Shown piece after piece: positions 24,870 through 37,002 of a DNA stretch of 64,000 bases. The position numbers and the translations under genes are program-made. The DNA is taken from contig WUJK01000002.1 in the NCBI GenBank assembly GCA_011317545.1, positions 4,588,001 through 4,652,000 on the forward strand. Direction: 5' to 3'. Positions within the stretch are counted from its first letter, which is position 1. The number at the start of each line of letters is the position of its first letter. The notes under the pieces are model-generated. The model ran no database searches, was not told the origin of the DNA, and saw only the letters and a list, made by a program, of their open reading frames with translations. The stretch comes from Coniella vitis. Lineage: Eukaryota; Ascomycota; Sordariomycetes; Diaporthales; Schizoparmaceae.

Positions 24870-27800
24870 ATAAGGTAGGTTAATTAGGCGGAGATTAGGT
24901 ATAAGAAAGAGTAGGGACTTTATTATAGGTATAGATATTCGAACTATAAAATCGCTTATTACCCCTTCCTACCTATATACCTACCTATTAGCTTAGGAGC
25001 TATATAGGAGACGGAAATTAATATCGCCGATACTAACCTTATTAACCTTAACGATATTATTAAGGAATAGGAGAAAAACTAGCTATTTTTATATAGAATT
25101 ATATATAAGAGCTTATAGGTCTCGACTTTAGCTTATAAGAAATAAAGCGTTATATAAATAGAAACTATTTTATAGTAAACTTATTCTATAATTTAACTCT
25201 ATTTATCCTAATACTTATTAATTCTAGCTATAACTATTATTCTACTATAAGCGAGATATTTATATATAAGTTAAGACTTCCGTATATACCTATCCCGCCT
25301 AGGACCCTCTATTAATTATTAAAGGAGAGAATATCGTATAAATAGCCCGTTATCCGCTATATAACCTATCTTAATATAGATTTAAACGGGTATTTATATT
25401 ATATTTAGGCCTATATAATCCCCTGCTTTTAGTATAACCTTATTTTAGGAAAACCTTAGGTAGAAAGAGAGAGGGTAATATATATAGCTTATAAATACCG
25501 TCTAAGTATTAAACGAATAGGAGGATTAAAGGTTTAGGAATAAGGATATAATCCTAAGAACTTTAATTATATATCTATTAATACCCTTACTATTTAAAGT
25601 AAAGTTCGGCGTATAAAATACTTAAATACCGCTTAGATAGCGTTTTTTAGTATTATAATAGCCGATATTACTAAAGCCCTATTACCGAAAATAGAATCCT
25701 TAGTTAACGAAAAGCTCCCCTTAGAATATTATAAGTTCCGGAACCTCTTTAATAAGGATATAGCTTCCGTATTACTATTATATAAAAAGGGAATAAACTA
25801 TAAGATTCGACTATATAAGAAGGCGGATAAGTTTATTATAAACGCCCTATAGGGCCCGTTATACGGGATATCTAGAGAAGGACTTATTATATTAAGGAAG
25901 ACTTTTATTAAACTATTTAATATAAGCTATATTAAAGCTAATAGCTCCTTAGTAGGAGCTTCTATAATCTTTATTAAGAAATTAAAGGGCGGCCTCTATT
26001 TTTATATAGATTACCGTATACTTAACGTTATTTCGGAAGCTAATTTTTACCCGCTCCCCCTTATTAAAAAGACCCTATCTAATATTATAAACGCTAAATA
26101 TTTTACTAAGCTCGATATATAAATAGTATTTTATAAGCTTTATATTAAGGAAGGAGATAAGTAGAAGACTACCTTTTATATAAGGTATAGCCTCTTCGAA
26201 TAGCTAATAACCCCGTTCGGATTTATAAGCGCTCTTATAATATTCTAACGCTATATTAATAATACTTTATACCTCTACCTAGATATCTTCTATTTAGCTT
26301 ATATCGATAATATTCTAATATATACCGACGGTATAGTTAAAGACTACCGAGTAAAGGTAAAGCTAGTATTATATATTCTCGAAGTAATAAGTTTAAGTTT
26401 AGATATTACTAAGTATAAATTCGGCGTAACCGAGATAAAATACCTAGGCTTTATTATTAAAGCAGGGGTAGGGATTTATATAAACCCCGAGAAGGTATAC
26501 GCTATATATAATTAGGAGGCTCCGAAGATAGTTAAAGGAGTCTATAGCTTCTTAAGATTTATAAACTTTTATCGTTAGTTTATTACTAATTATTCCGAAG
26601 TTATAGGGCCCCTTTTAGCCTTAACTAAGAAAGGGGTCCTATTTAGGTTTAGGGAGTAGGAAGAAGCTATATTCGAATAGCTAAAGTATCTTTTTATTAA
26701 TAATCCTATACTTATTTAATAGGATCCGGATAAGGAGATAATATTAAAGGCGGATTATTCTAGCTATTCGTTAAATAGCTATTTCTCTTAGAGAGATAAA
26801 TATAATATCCTCCGCCCGGTAGTATATTACTTATACCGCTTAAGCCCTATAGAGTATAATTATAAGATCTATAATAAGGAATTACTAGCTATTATTAATT
26901 ACTTAAGAGTATAGGATATAGAGCTTAGGGGTATTATATTACTATTTATAATTTACTCGGATTATAAAAACCTTAAATATTTTATAATATTATAGCGTTT
27001 TACCGAGAAATAGGTCTGCTAATCCGAGATAATAACTCGTTTTCGATATTACTTAATCTACCGTATAGGAGCAGCTAGTAAACGTTTAAACGCCCTCTCG
27101 AGGAAGGAGTAGGATATATTATATAATATATCTAATAAACGCTTTACCGATAGGTAAATCTAGCTTTTATTATTAATAGAGATAAGCTAAATTATAATAT
27201 ATAACGAGCTATTACTAATAAATAGCGAGGTTTCTATATAAGAGGAGCTCTAATACTTATAGGATAATACTACCTTATATAATAAGGTATACTCCTAGCT
27301 TATAGGTATAATCCGTAGGGGTAAACGCTCTTTTCCCCCTTACTTATAAATATCCGAAGGTAAGCTTATTAAGGTATTTATAGTAAAATATTCGATCGAT
27401 AAAAAAGGATTATTTAGATTCCGCGAATAATTCTAGTTACCGGATTAGGAACCCCTATATACTAAACTAATATAAAGTATCTATAATTTTACCCTATCTA
27501 ACTACCTAAGGAGGGATATTATTATTACGATAATAATAAGGAGCTATTTCTAGCTAGGTATATACTATAGTATTCGGCGGTTTATATAAAATTATAATAT
27601 CTATAAATATAAAACGGTATAAAGATATTAAAGGAAGGGCCTTCTTAAGCCCCTATTAATACCTAAGCGGGTATAGAGCGAATTATCCGTAAACTTTATA
27701 ATCGACCTCCCCTATAAGGATAATATAAGAGAGGCTTACTTAATAGTAATTATAGACCGATTAACGAAAGTTATTATATTCGAAGCTATATATAGTATAA

Positions 27801-28790
27801 GCGTAGAAGTATATATAGAGCGGTTCTTATATTATTACTAACGGTTCTATAATTTCCCTAAGGTAATAGTTAATAACCGAGGCTTAAACTAAATAGAAGG
27901 GTTTTAATACCGATTATATAAGCTTATAAAGATAGAATAGCGTTTAAGCACTATTTTCTACCTATAAACGGATAAAGCTATAAAAAGGGTAAATTAAGAG
28001 GTTATAAATTACCTCTAAGCATTCGTTATATATATATAATTAGATTAGCCGATACTCCTATCTAGCGCTTAATTAGCTATTAATAATAAGGATATTAATA
28101 TAATTAGCCTTAGCTTATTTTTTATCCTATATAGCTATTATATAAATCTAACCGAATAAGTAAAATATAATATATTATTAATATAAGCGCCTAGAGTTTA
28201 AGCCGATAACTTCGTTTAATAGCTTAAAGATATAACTATTTTCATTTAAGCTATAATAATAGTTTTATAGTAACGAATAGAAAAATCTATAAATAAGTTA
28301 TAAGTAGTTATAGAGCGGCTTATTAAAGGCGATAAGGTTTAGCTCTCCCTACGAAATATTATTACTAATTACCCTTTAAAGAAGTTAGCCTAGCTATACG
28401 AGAAGTATACTATAATATATATCGTTAGCCCTTATATAATAGAATTAGATATCCTACCGGGTATTTACCCTTATTTCTATATAGATCTCCTAATTCGAGC
28501 TATATAAAACCCGCTCCCGTTATAGGTATAGATAGAATACCGGCTTAACCCTATTATAATTAAAGAGGGAAAGGAACCCGAGTATTAGGTAGAAAGTATT
28601 ATTAAAGTATATAATAAGCCGTATAAAAGCTATACGAAAATAGACGAAATACTATAATATAAAGTCCTAGTTAAATAAGTCGGATAGGATTAGTTAGACT
28701 AATAGCCGTTATCCGAATTTAAAGGTATAATTATTCTTAAGGAGTTCGAATAATATTATAATAGTATTATAAGTTACAATAGCCTAAAGT
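24870..28790 (+). pseudogene. Gypsy-B2 partial gag-pol remnant
   Basis: It follows the same domain order as B1 from the gag zinc-knuckle region onward, with still more stops and Tyr/Ile substitutions of RIP type. No frame is translatable. It is useful only as a second copy for comparison with B1. Confidence 0.82.
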
Positions 28791-30302
28791 TATAGAAAAA
28801 AAGAGCGGGGAAATTAAGTATTATAGATAAAAAGAAGATTATATATAAAACGTATACTAATATAGCTATCTATTTATCCTTACTTACCTCCTCCTTATTA
28901 CTAGAATTACTCTCCTTAGTTTTATTAAAATAAGGATCGTTATTAATATTATACTTTACTTTAATACTAACTAAGCCCTTACTTACCCTTACTACCCCCC
29001 TTTATAAGCTTTACTAATAGGTTAATAATATCCTCTAGTATTATTACTTAACGGTATATAAGCTTACGGTTATAACGCTAATATAAAGTTAATAGGATAC
29101 GAATAGGGAAGGAGTAGTAAGTATATACGCTATAGGTATACTTATTATTTAATAATCGGACCTTATTATAGCTAGCCTAAGTCTTACCTAATTTAAATAA
29201 GTAGTTATAGGTACGGCGTATAGCGAGAGTAATAAGGGCCTAAGGGCGGAGAGTATCTAGAGTATATAAGTATAGGAAGGCGTAAGTAAGGAAGGAATAG
29301 TATATACTAGGATCGGAAGTATTATAGGCGAGGGAATAGTTAATTATAATAATAATAATAGTATATATCTTATCGGTTTAGTAAAGGGGGGTATAGGAAT
29401 AGCCGGAGTTCTTACCCTTTTTATTCGTCCTATAGGGGAAATAACGGGCGCCGGCTATAATAGTTAATAAGCTATAAAGAAGTAGGGGAAGTACTATTTA
29501 TTAATATTATAGAGGTAAAGGGAGAGGGGGTTCTTAGAAGCCCTTATAATATAAGGTAGGTATTACTCGTCCTTAATACCCTTAGGAAGGGTAATATAAG
29601 GTTAAAGCTATAGGTTAATAGCGATAACGCTTTAAATAAGCTTATTAATAGCTTTATCGAGCTAAGTAGTAGTAAGGGTAAGGATAGCGGCGGTAGGAGT
29701 AGTAATAGGTATAATAGAAATAGCCGTAGCTATAATTATAGGTACTACCGCCGTAGGAGTAGCTATAAAGCTTATAATAATAGCGGGGGTAGCGGCGGTA
29801 GATATAATAGTAGGAGCTACGCTAATTTACTTAAAGCGAGTAATAATATTTATACTATTAATAGAGCTAAGTATAAATAGAGGACGAATAGGGAAGGCGT
29901 AATATTTACCTTATTATTATAGGGGTTAGTTTTATATAACTTATAAGGGCTTTAGTTTAATTAAGAGGAAGGAATAACCTTTAAAGTAGGGGTTAAGGGG
30001 GTATTTATATTTTTTCGAGGCTTTAGAAGTAAAGATATTATATTTATAACCGCCTACTAAGTTAAGGGTATTATTATTATTCTATTAACGAATAATAGGC
30101 GGTAGAACTTATAAGCTCGCCGAGAGCTAGATTAAAGGGAGCTCCGCGGATATAAGACTCCTTTTATACTCGTTAGGTATAAGGATAAGGCTCCTTTAAT
30201 AAGGTAAGCGGGCGTAGTAGCATTATATTATTATACTTTCTAGATAGCTATTATACTATATATAGCTCTATATGAGGGTATTCGGCTTAAGCGGGGGGGT
30301 AA

Positions 30303-30641
30303 TATTATAGGCTTATAGGTAAATATATAGCTTCGGTATACTAGGGTATAAAGCCTTAGTTAGTATATTCCCTTCTCGTCTAGAGACTAGTATTATATAA
30401 GCGCTAAATAAGAGCGTCTTCCGAATAGCTTATAAGCCGTATAAAAGACTATCGGTAATAGGACCCGTATTAATAGTAAACCTATAGAAAACTCTATCTA
30501 TAGGTAGATTCTAAACGTAAGAGCTACTTAAGAGCAGCTCTTATACCGCTATATAGATACTACCCTTACTTCTCTCCTTAAGTTAGTTAATAATAGAAAT
30601 TAGGATCGAAACTACGAACGCTCTCTCGATGCCCGTTTATA
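30303..30641 (+). repeat. Gypsy-B 3' LTR of B2
   Basis: 339 bp, from TATTATAGGC to CCCGTTTATA. It is followed by AGCGT, expected to be its target duplication, but the truncated left end removes the partner. Confidence 0.88.
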
Positions 30642-31592
30642 AGCGTATCCTTTTCGAATCGTATACTAGCTAGGATAACTTTATCGAGTTTAGTAGTAAA
30701 TTAAGCTATATTATATAGGAAGTATACCTTATAATAGGTAAGGAACCCTTAAAGCATCTTTTAATTACCGTTATATATAATAGGTTTATCTATCTTATAG
30801 CTATTACCGGTATTTTAAATAATAGGCCCTAGGGGTATAATAGCTATAACTTAGTATTATTCGAGCTATTAGGCCTACCTACGGATAATATAATTCTACT
30901 ACTCCTAATTCTACTAGAGTATAGCGAGTTATTAGATAAGTTCGATTAATTAGTATATTATCTCTTCTTAAGTTATAACCTAGCGATATCCTTCTCCTAA
31001 GGTAGACGGGGTAGGAGTTTAAAGAGCTATTACTATATTTAATATTACCTAAGAGGTATATATAGACCGTTCTAAATAAGAGTTATAAAAATATAATAAT
31101 CCTTGCTTAAATCCCTGATTCTAGAAGTACCTATAAATTATATATTAGTAGGCGGAGAAGTATTACCTTTAAGTCTTTATACGTTATCGAGTAATATTAA
31201 GTATTATAAGTAATTAAGAGGGATTACGCTATTATATAAAATAATACTTAGATTTATAACTAAAGACTATAAGGAAACTATCTAATATTAAGCTATAAAC
31301 TCCTGTCCTTATATCCTTCTATTATAGTATAAGTCGATCTAGTCGATAGGCGACCCTGTCGATTCGTAGTATATAGGTCGACTGGGTCGATAAGCGACTC
31401 TGTCGACTCGTAGTATATAGGTCGACTGGGTCGATGAGCGACTCTGTCGACTATATAACCCTTAGGACCCTAACCCTGATTATATCCTCCGTAGGTCCTT
31501 ATATAAGAGATCCTGTCGGTCCGTTATAGTTCCGACTTCTGATGCTATGTTGCATTGGCCTGTTCCTGTGACCTGCATAACCGTGGGTTATA
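30642..31592 (-). mobile_element. Chromovirus C copy C3, 5' end only
   Basis: Minus-strand fragment consisting of a 5' LTR (31,092-31,592) plus about 450 bp of leader/gag. It is cut at 30,641 by the B2 LTR. The reverse complement of 30,642-30,874 overlaps the start of C1 (17,888 onward), so C1 and C3 are separate inverted copies. Its outer edge at 31,592 abuts AT-rich host DNA. Confidence 0.85.
31092..31592 (-). repeat. Chromovirus C 5' LTR (C3) with internal tandem repeat
   Basis: 501 bp. The outer half (about 31,300-31,592) is only lightly RIP-mutated and keeps many CA/TG. It contains a three-unit tandem repeat of about 42-44 bp (units start near 31,325, 31,367 and 31,411) built around GTCGACTGGGTCGAT and GCGACTCTGTCGACT. 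The C2 LTR lacks the repeat and C1 has a diverged two-unit form. A telomere-like ACCCTAACCCTGA lies at 31,467-31,479. Confidence 0.85.
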
Positions 31593-32380
31593 ATATATAT
31601 ATATTATCGAGATTAATATAATTTAAATTATACCTATATAATATATAATTTAGCTTTATAATATATAATACTTATTATTATTACTTTAAAAGCTAGGTAT
31701 AGCTTAGTATTATTATATAAGCTTTATATAAAAAAATAAAAAAAATAAAAGAATAAAAGAATAAAAGAATAAAAGAATAAAAGAATAAAAGAATAAAAGA
31801 ATAAAAGAATAAAAGAATAAAAGAATAAAAGAATAAAAGAATAAAGAGATAAAGAGATAAAGAGATAAAGAGATAAAGAGATAAAGAGATAAAGAAATAA
31901 AAGAATAAAATATAAAGAGATAAAAAGATAAAGAGATAAAGAAAAAAAGAAAAAAAAGATAAAGAGATAAAAAGATATAAAATAAAGAAATAATATTATA
32001 AATTAATAAAACTTATAAAATAATATATTAAGTTTCTCTTTATATATAAAATAATATTATATATAAAGAGAAACCTAATATATCTTATTAAATATGAATA
32101 TAAAATAAAAATATATATATATATATATAGATATACTTATAAACGAAATAAATAATTTAAATAATAATTAAATAGAAAAGTTTTATTATTAATTTAATTA
32201 ATAATAATATAATTTATAATATTTTAAAATTTAGTTTTATATATAAATATCTTAAATATATTAAATCTAAGTTTTAAATTCTCTTTAATATAATAATAGA
32301 ATATATTCATATAATCTTATTCTTAGTTTTTCTAAAAGCTATAAAGAATAAATTTTATTATTAAAAATATTCTTATATTC
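31593..32380. other. AT-rich low-complexity boundary region
   Basis: Almost pure A/T. An 8-bp tandem repeat (AATAAAAG) runs over about 31,744-31,842, followed by AAAGAGAT repeats to about 31,893 and degenerate A/G runs to about 31,980. TA dinucleotide runs occur at about 32,110-32,130. No gene or transposon domain is visible. It ends sharply near 32,380, where normal GC composition begins. Confidence 0.85.
32023..32083. repeat. 27-bp inverted repeat (hairpin) in AT-rich boundary
   Basis: Arms 32,023-32,049 and 32,057-32,083 are complementary with a single mismatch around a 7-nt spacer. The arms carry the only GC-containing word in the area (GTTTCTCTTT / AAAGAGAAAC). It could be a cruciform, a tiny inverted-repeat element or a chance product of low complexity. 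Confidence 0.75.
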
Positions 32381-33303
32381 TCTTTGCCGTACCGTCGGCA
32401 CGAACCGTAGCAAAGCGAAGGTGCTCGTTTTCTAATAAGTTTTGGTCGCACACTTTCGGGACACACACCGCTCAAGGCACATGATGTAGTCGTCTCTCAT
32501 ATAAATATCTGATCTCTTTGAGAAGCTTACTGATATACTATTGTAGCTTATGCATTAGGCGTGATCTCTAGAGGTTGCGCATCAGCTCATAGCGCTTCGA
32601 GGACTTGTCTTAGCTTCCATGACCTAATCAAATGATACCCAAATCATCCTGAAGTCGTCCGCGAATCTAGGGACGAGAAGCAGAGCTTGTGGGATGTGTT
32701 ACGTTGGCTCTTGGACGGTGAATTGGAAAAGTAAAAAGCTACTATCACTCCACTACAATGACAAAAGAAGTATTATTTATGCAGTACATATGGTTGCTTT
32801 CCATCCTTAGCATCAATAACACGGCGACCGAACTGTCCGTTGTCGAGCATCAGCTGAGAAAGTGCCAAGAAGTTTTATCAACGCACCTGAGTGATTTTCT
32901 GTTCAAATCCGGCGATACGCAAAACCCTTTGAGGGCTGGGTTAGATTCCGGTACCAGGGTGATGATGTGAATAGCTTCAGGCAGATGCTAGCTGCTTACA
33001 AAAAGACAGTCCAGCTTACATAAAGTGTGGTGACATGGTACCTCGCCCTCCTCTTATTAACGATATGTTCATATTCCAAATGTGACCACTACCAGTCAGA
33101 AATGGATGAGCTGTTAGATCCACCGTGTAATGCTCTAGGAAGAAGGAGCTAAGTTTTGTTCTACAGGGCAAGTAAAAGTCCTGTGAAACCATTCTATTTG
33201 ATTTGGAAGGTGTGCAATTTATTGTTACATATGGTCAGGTCAGTTCTGCGAACCAGCTGAGCAGGGTCTTCTAGGTAACCCGTGCTCTTTGTCAATGCCG
33301 AGA
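32381..33303. other. Intergenic, start of gene island; no gene recognised
   Basis: Base composition becomes normal at about 32,380. A 70-codon frame from ATG at 32,758 to 32,970 and a short frame upstream (about 32,610-32,730) look moderately protein-like, but neither matches a family I recognise and no convincing splice pair joins them. It may hold a decayed gene end or only the 3' flank of the P450 gene. Confidence 0.5.
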
Positions 33304-35116
33304 TCATTCATTCATGTGCCTTGGTACAAACCGGACTCGCACATCCTCCCCAGGTTTGACTTCCATAATGCCTAGTACGGGCCTGCAAAAGTCGGGTTCG
33401 GGCAGCTTCTGGCAACCGTTGGCCATAGAAATGTCGAAACGATGGATGACAATTGCCACAAACATCATAGTGGTATGCATTGCAAGAAAGCGACCAGGAC
33501 AAATAGTGCTGCCGCCTCCAAATGGACGGAAATGATTTGTGCGCGGGGCGAGGGGGCTCACGTCTGTGTCCTTCTCATTGAGCCAGCGGCTGGGCCGAAA
33601 TTCATTCACGTCGGGGCCGAAAACGGTTTTTTCGAAATGCAGTTGGCGGTAAGGAATCATGATACGCCGGCCTGCGCGAAGCAGACGACCACCAATGATC
33701 GTATCTGAGGTCACGGCACGTACTGAAGCAGAACAGCCGTACATGCGCATGGTCTCGTTCCATGCGGCTTTGAGGTGTGGAGAGCTTCTTATCTTTGCCA
33801 GGTCGATGAGAGAGCCGTCTGAAGCGAAGGCTGGACTTATTTCTGCCCGTATTGCCTCGATGAGTATAGGCTGGTTGATCAAATGGGAAATCAACCAGAA
33901 TACAGCCTTTCGGGTCATTGAATTGAGCCTTCACAAGAAGAATGGTTAGCAAGACAGAACAGGTTGGGCTCGAAAAGTGAAGCTGACCTACCCCCAATAT
34001 AGAATAAGCTGAATGGATGCAACGTCTTCAGTAGGGACCCCAATCTCGCGTAACTTATTTTCTGTCTTTTCGTTAACCCAAGCCTGAATAGATCCGTCAT
34101 TGCGCCGTGCTTGTGGCAGGTCGTAGAATCTGTTCAAGGTTGAGCGGAGCCCATCGCGTAATGCGATTGTATCACGGGCCAGGAAACCAGGAATGTGGTA
34201 CCACAGTTTCCAACTGCTTTCGTCAAAGCGGACGAACCTTTCGGGAAAAGTTGGATCAATCTGATCAAGAACATTTCCGAAGAAGGCACCTTGCGCTGCC
34301 CGCACCAGGAGATCGGAGCACCATTGCAACAGGGAAAGGTCTATAGCAGGCAAGTCTCCGTTTTCTTCACGCTTTGTGGGCTCCGGTGAGAAATAGGGGC
34401 TTTTGTCGATGAGTTCTGGTCGCATACGGTGCTCCAGATAAGCCAGCTCTGCACGTTCGATAGCATCTAGACCCTCGCCTGGCTGCAGCTGTTGTATCTG
34501 CATGTCACGTATCAGATGCGCAATAGGTTTTCCCAGCGGATTTTCTGGGTCTCCAAAGGTCGGAGATGCGAATGCTTTAGTAGTACTTGGCTTGCTTGTG
34601 CCAATAGAGCCCACAACATGGCGAAAAAACTCGTCACCATCGAGTGTGCGGGTATTTCTGTACACCTCTGAAATATCCTCGCCTGTGCTAACGATATAGA
34701 CCTCGGTGCCGAAGATCGTAATAGACATAGGTTTATTGGTTCCTTTGAGGTAGAGTCTTCCTACTGTCAGTCTAATCATACAATGTCTTGAAGAAAATTC
34801 CAGGTGCTTACCTAGCTCTCTCAAAAAGCCTATTGGAATCATTTAAGAACGAGATACCATGCCCTGCGCCTCGTCAGTGAGTAAATTAATATTTCTTAGG
34901 GCAAGGTCCTTGGTTTCTCACCTATAACTAGATCGGCACAAGTCAGTCAATATCAACTGTGCTAAGGGATATGGGTATGGAAGCTCACGTACCAGGGATC
35001 CAGTAAGGGTACTCTTGAGCATCGAATGGAAATAGAATAGGGCTCATAGTGAACCTCCACAGCCTCCATACTAGTAAACACAGTGGTAGGAATAAGAGTC
35101 TCGTGATAGTGAGCAT
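33304..35116 (-). CDS. Cytochrome P450, CYP7/CYP8-like fungal type
   Basis: Heme-thiolate monooxygenase, probably ER-anchored by its N-terminal hydrophobic segment (MLTITRLLFLPLCLLVWRL). Exons on the minus strand: 35,116-34,993, about 34,829 or 34,817-33,992, and 33,928-33,304. The total is 528 or 524 codons in frame, a normal P450 length. The second acceptor choice gives the better family fit (PYWIPELGKHLEF). Visible motifs are ExxR (NETMR, about residue 375), the PERF-region FRPSRW, and the heme loop FGGGSTICPGRF with its cysteine near residue 460. The I-helix (YWGLNSM...FW) lacks the usual A/GGxD/ET, as in the CYP7/8-like group. A branch-like TGCTAAC lies in the last intron. Substrate unknown; it appears intact. 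The start could instead be an upstream in-frame ATG at 35,206. Confidence 0.85.
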
Positions 35117-37002
35117 CCAACTTTGAGTGTTGTGAGCATCGAGCCTTGCAAATGCATGGAAAGACCTCCACAAGGTTTCTGCTTGTAAAAAAGTCTCACC
35201 CAACATTGTCTCTCTGTTCTTGTTGAGAATCTCGCAGATGGTCTTTGGAATTTCTATGAAACAAAGGTGGGCGGTCGATACAAGTGAAAAGTTCCCAGGG
35301 CCACTAAGCAAGGAAGGCTGGAATAGAATCATGCTCCAAGCATACCATCATGAAATTCTGCAGCTAGAAATGCAGATGAAGCAGTTCTATTTGAATAGAA
35401 CTCTTTGATACGAGTGGGATAGGCAAGACCTATTGTCGAATGCTCCCAGTGCCGCAATCATGCACCTCAGAGGCACACCATGCCGTGGAAAGAGGATCGG
35501 ACCGGGCCTCATCTCGGTTCGTGCATTTACGACAAGCGGTGGGGAGTCTTGAGTACGATGTACACTGTGTGGTCGTCACACTTGTTGTCAACGTCTGTAT
35601 ATACATAGTAACAATGCAGTAAGAGCTGCATTAGCATGAGAATAAAGCGATGTTGGTAGAACTTTTCTCATTCTCCACCTTTTGCATTGAGCGTGATTCA
35701 CGGCGTGCCCTCTATTTTGGGTCATCCGTGCTAGAGCTGCGCCCGGTTAGCTCCTGTGATATTGTAAGTGGAATCATTAGCCGAGTGGCTATTACCATGT
35801 ATGTAGTCTCGCTTGTGGGGTTATGTTGTACTATGTATGTTGAGGTGTGGGAGTGTGGCTCGGTCCATCAATGACCCACCTGATTAGCTCGGTTTGAGAA
35901 CCAACCGCAGATGATAGTATATGTATATCACATCAAGAAGGCGGTTGGCAAGGTGGAAATGAGCATGATGCTATGCATCCACCTTTTATCACCTCTTTCT
36001 GAAAAGTTACTGAAGATTCGTCTACCGGCTGTACAAGTAATGCCAAGGTTTGTCGTATCGCCCGAAGGCATAAGGTGGGTATTATCTGCTCTGCTCTAAA
36101 GGCTACGCTCCGAGGCGATTTATAACTTCATTTATATAAGATGCCCCTGCATGTTCAAAAGCTTCCCAAGTATATTCTTGAAGTATGGAATATCAAAATT
36201 GTTGGATAGTTTAGTTTTATCAGATGGAAAAGCAGGTTTTCTGGTCATGCGTTACATAGGTTCTTAATATTTCCAAATCTGCCTATGCAGGAACTATAAA
36301 ACATACTATTGCTGTTGTTGGAGCAATTCGACCCCGGGTGGACTTAAATTGGAGGCGCAGCGAGCGTCAGTATGCCATTGGGGGCCAACAGGCATGATGC
36401 TATGCACCGACATCGGAATGTTACAAATATGTGTGAATGTGGATAAGTGCAACCATGCACAGCTAGTGTGGATAAAACTTCACTGAAGGAGGATTAGAAT
36501 CTGGGTTTGGCGTATTCCAAGGTTCCTTCAGTGGTTTCGCGTTGGTCGGACTGTGACCCGCCAACACGCATCATTGCAAATGGCCCCTATCACAGAATGC
36601 GAGCCGAGGAAGGGACATTGACAATGGGCAGTTCTACGACTCCTTCTATTCTTAGCAATGAATGTGTTGGAACCGGGTTCTGCGTAGTCATGCATACATC
36701 CACGTCTATTCCCTACACATCAGCAGCACGGAGTTAACTGATACATATATGTGGTGCTAACGCTTCTTTTGATTAAATTTGCAAAGATGGAGATACAAGG
36801 TTCAATAATTCGAAATCCGCAGGTCAGCTTTATTATTCGGGTTCTCCCACCTTTGAAGCTTTGTTAGACTGCTCTCTATTTCAGTCTTTATCCGGCGACC
36901 CTCATTGACTCGTTCGAGATTGAGGTTCCAAACTCCCAACGAATGCTCATCAGTTACCTTGGCAAACACATCCGTCAGGAAGAAGATAGTTTATTCGTCA
37001 CC
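35117..37002. other. Intergenic, divergent promoters region; no gene recognised
   Basis: Between the leftward P450 and the rightward membrane protein. Several 60-75-codon frames are present, but none shows a domain, codon pattern or splice partners. It probably carries both 5' flanks. A CCACCTTT-type pyrimidine tract and scattered AT-rich stretches are the only structure seen. Confidence 0.6.

Larger units (their letters stand above)
24870..30641 (+). mobile_element. Gypsy-B copy B2, 5'-truncated
   Basis: Homologous to B1 from about 9,236 to the 3' end, so the 5' LTR and most of gag are missing. It starts directly against the C1 3' LTR and ends with an intact 339-bp 3' LTR. It includes RT (YIDNILIYT near 26,304), integrase and the unassigned 3' region. 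It carries more RIP changes than B1. The truncation followed by inverted C sequence suggests rearrangement or an older insertion later cut. Confidence 0.88.

Noticed and set aside
31744..31893. CRISPR-like or other spaced repeat array
   Set aside because: It is a simple 8-bp microsatellite without spacers.
32610..32970. Possible end of a terpene synthase or other core biosynthetic enzyme
   Set aside because: The short frames there show no metal-binding (DDxxD or NSE) or other diagnostic motif; similarity was only impressionistic.
33314..33997. Several open frames antisense or shifted relative to the P450
   Set aside because: Shadows of the P450 exons; the P450 frame carries all family motifs.
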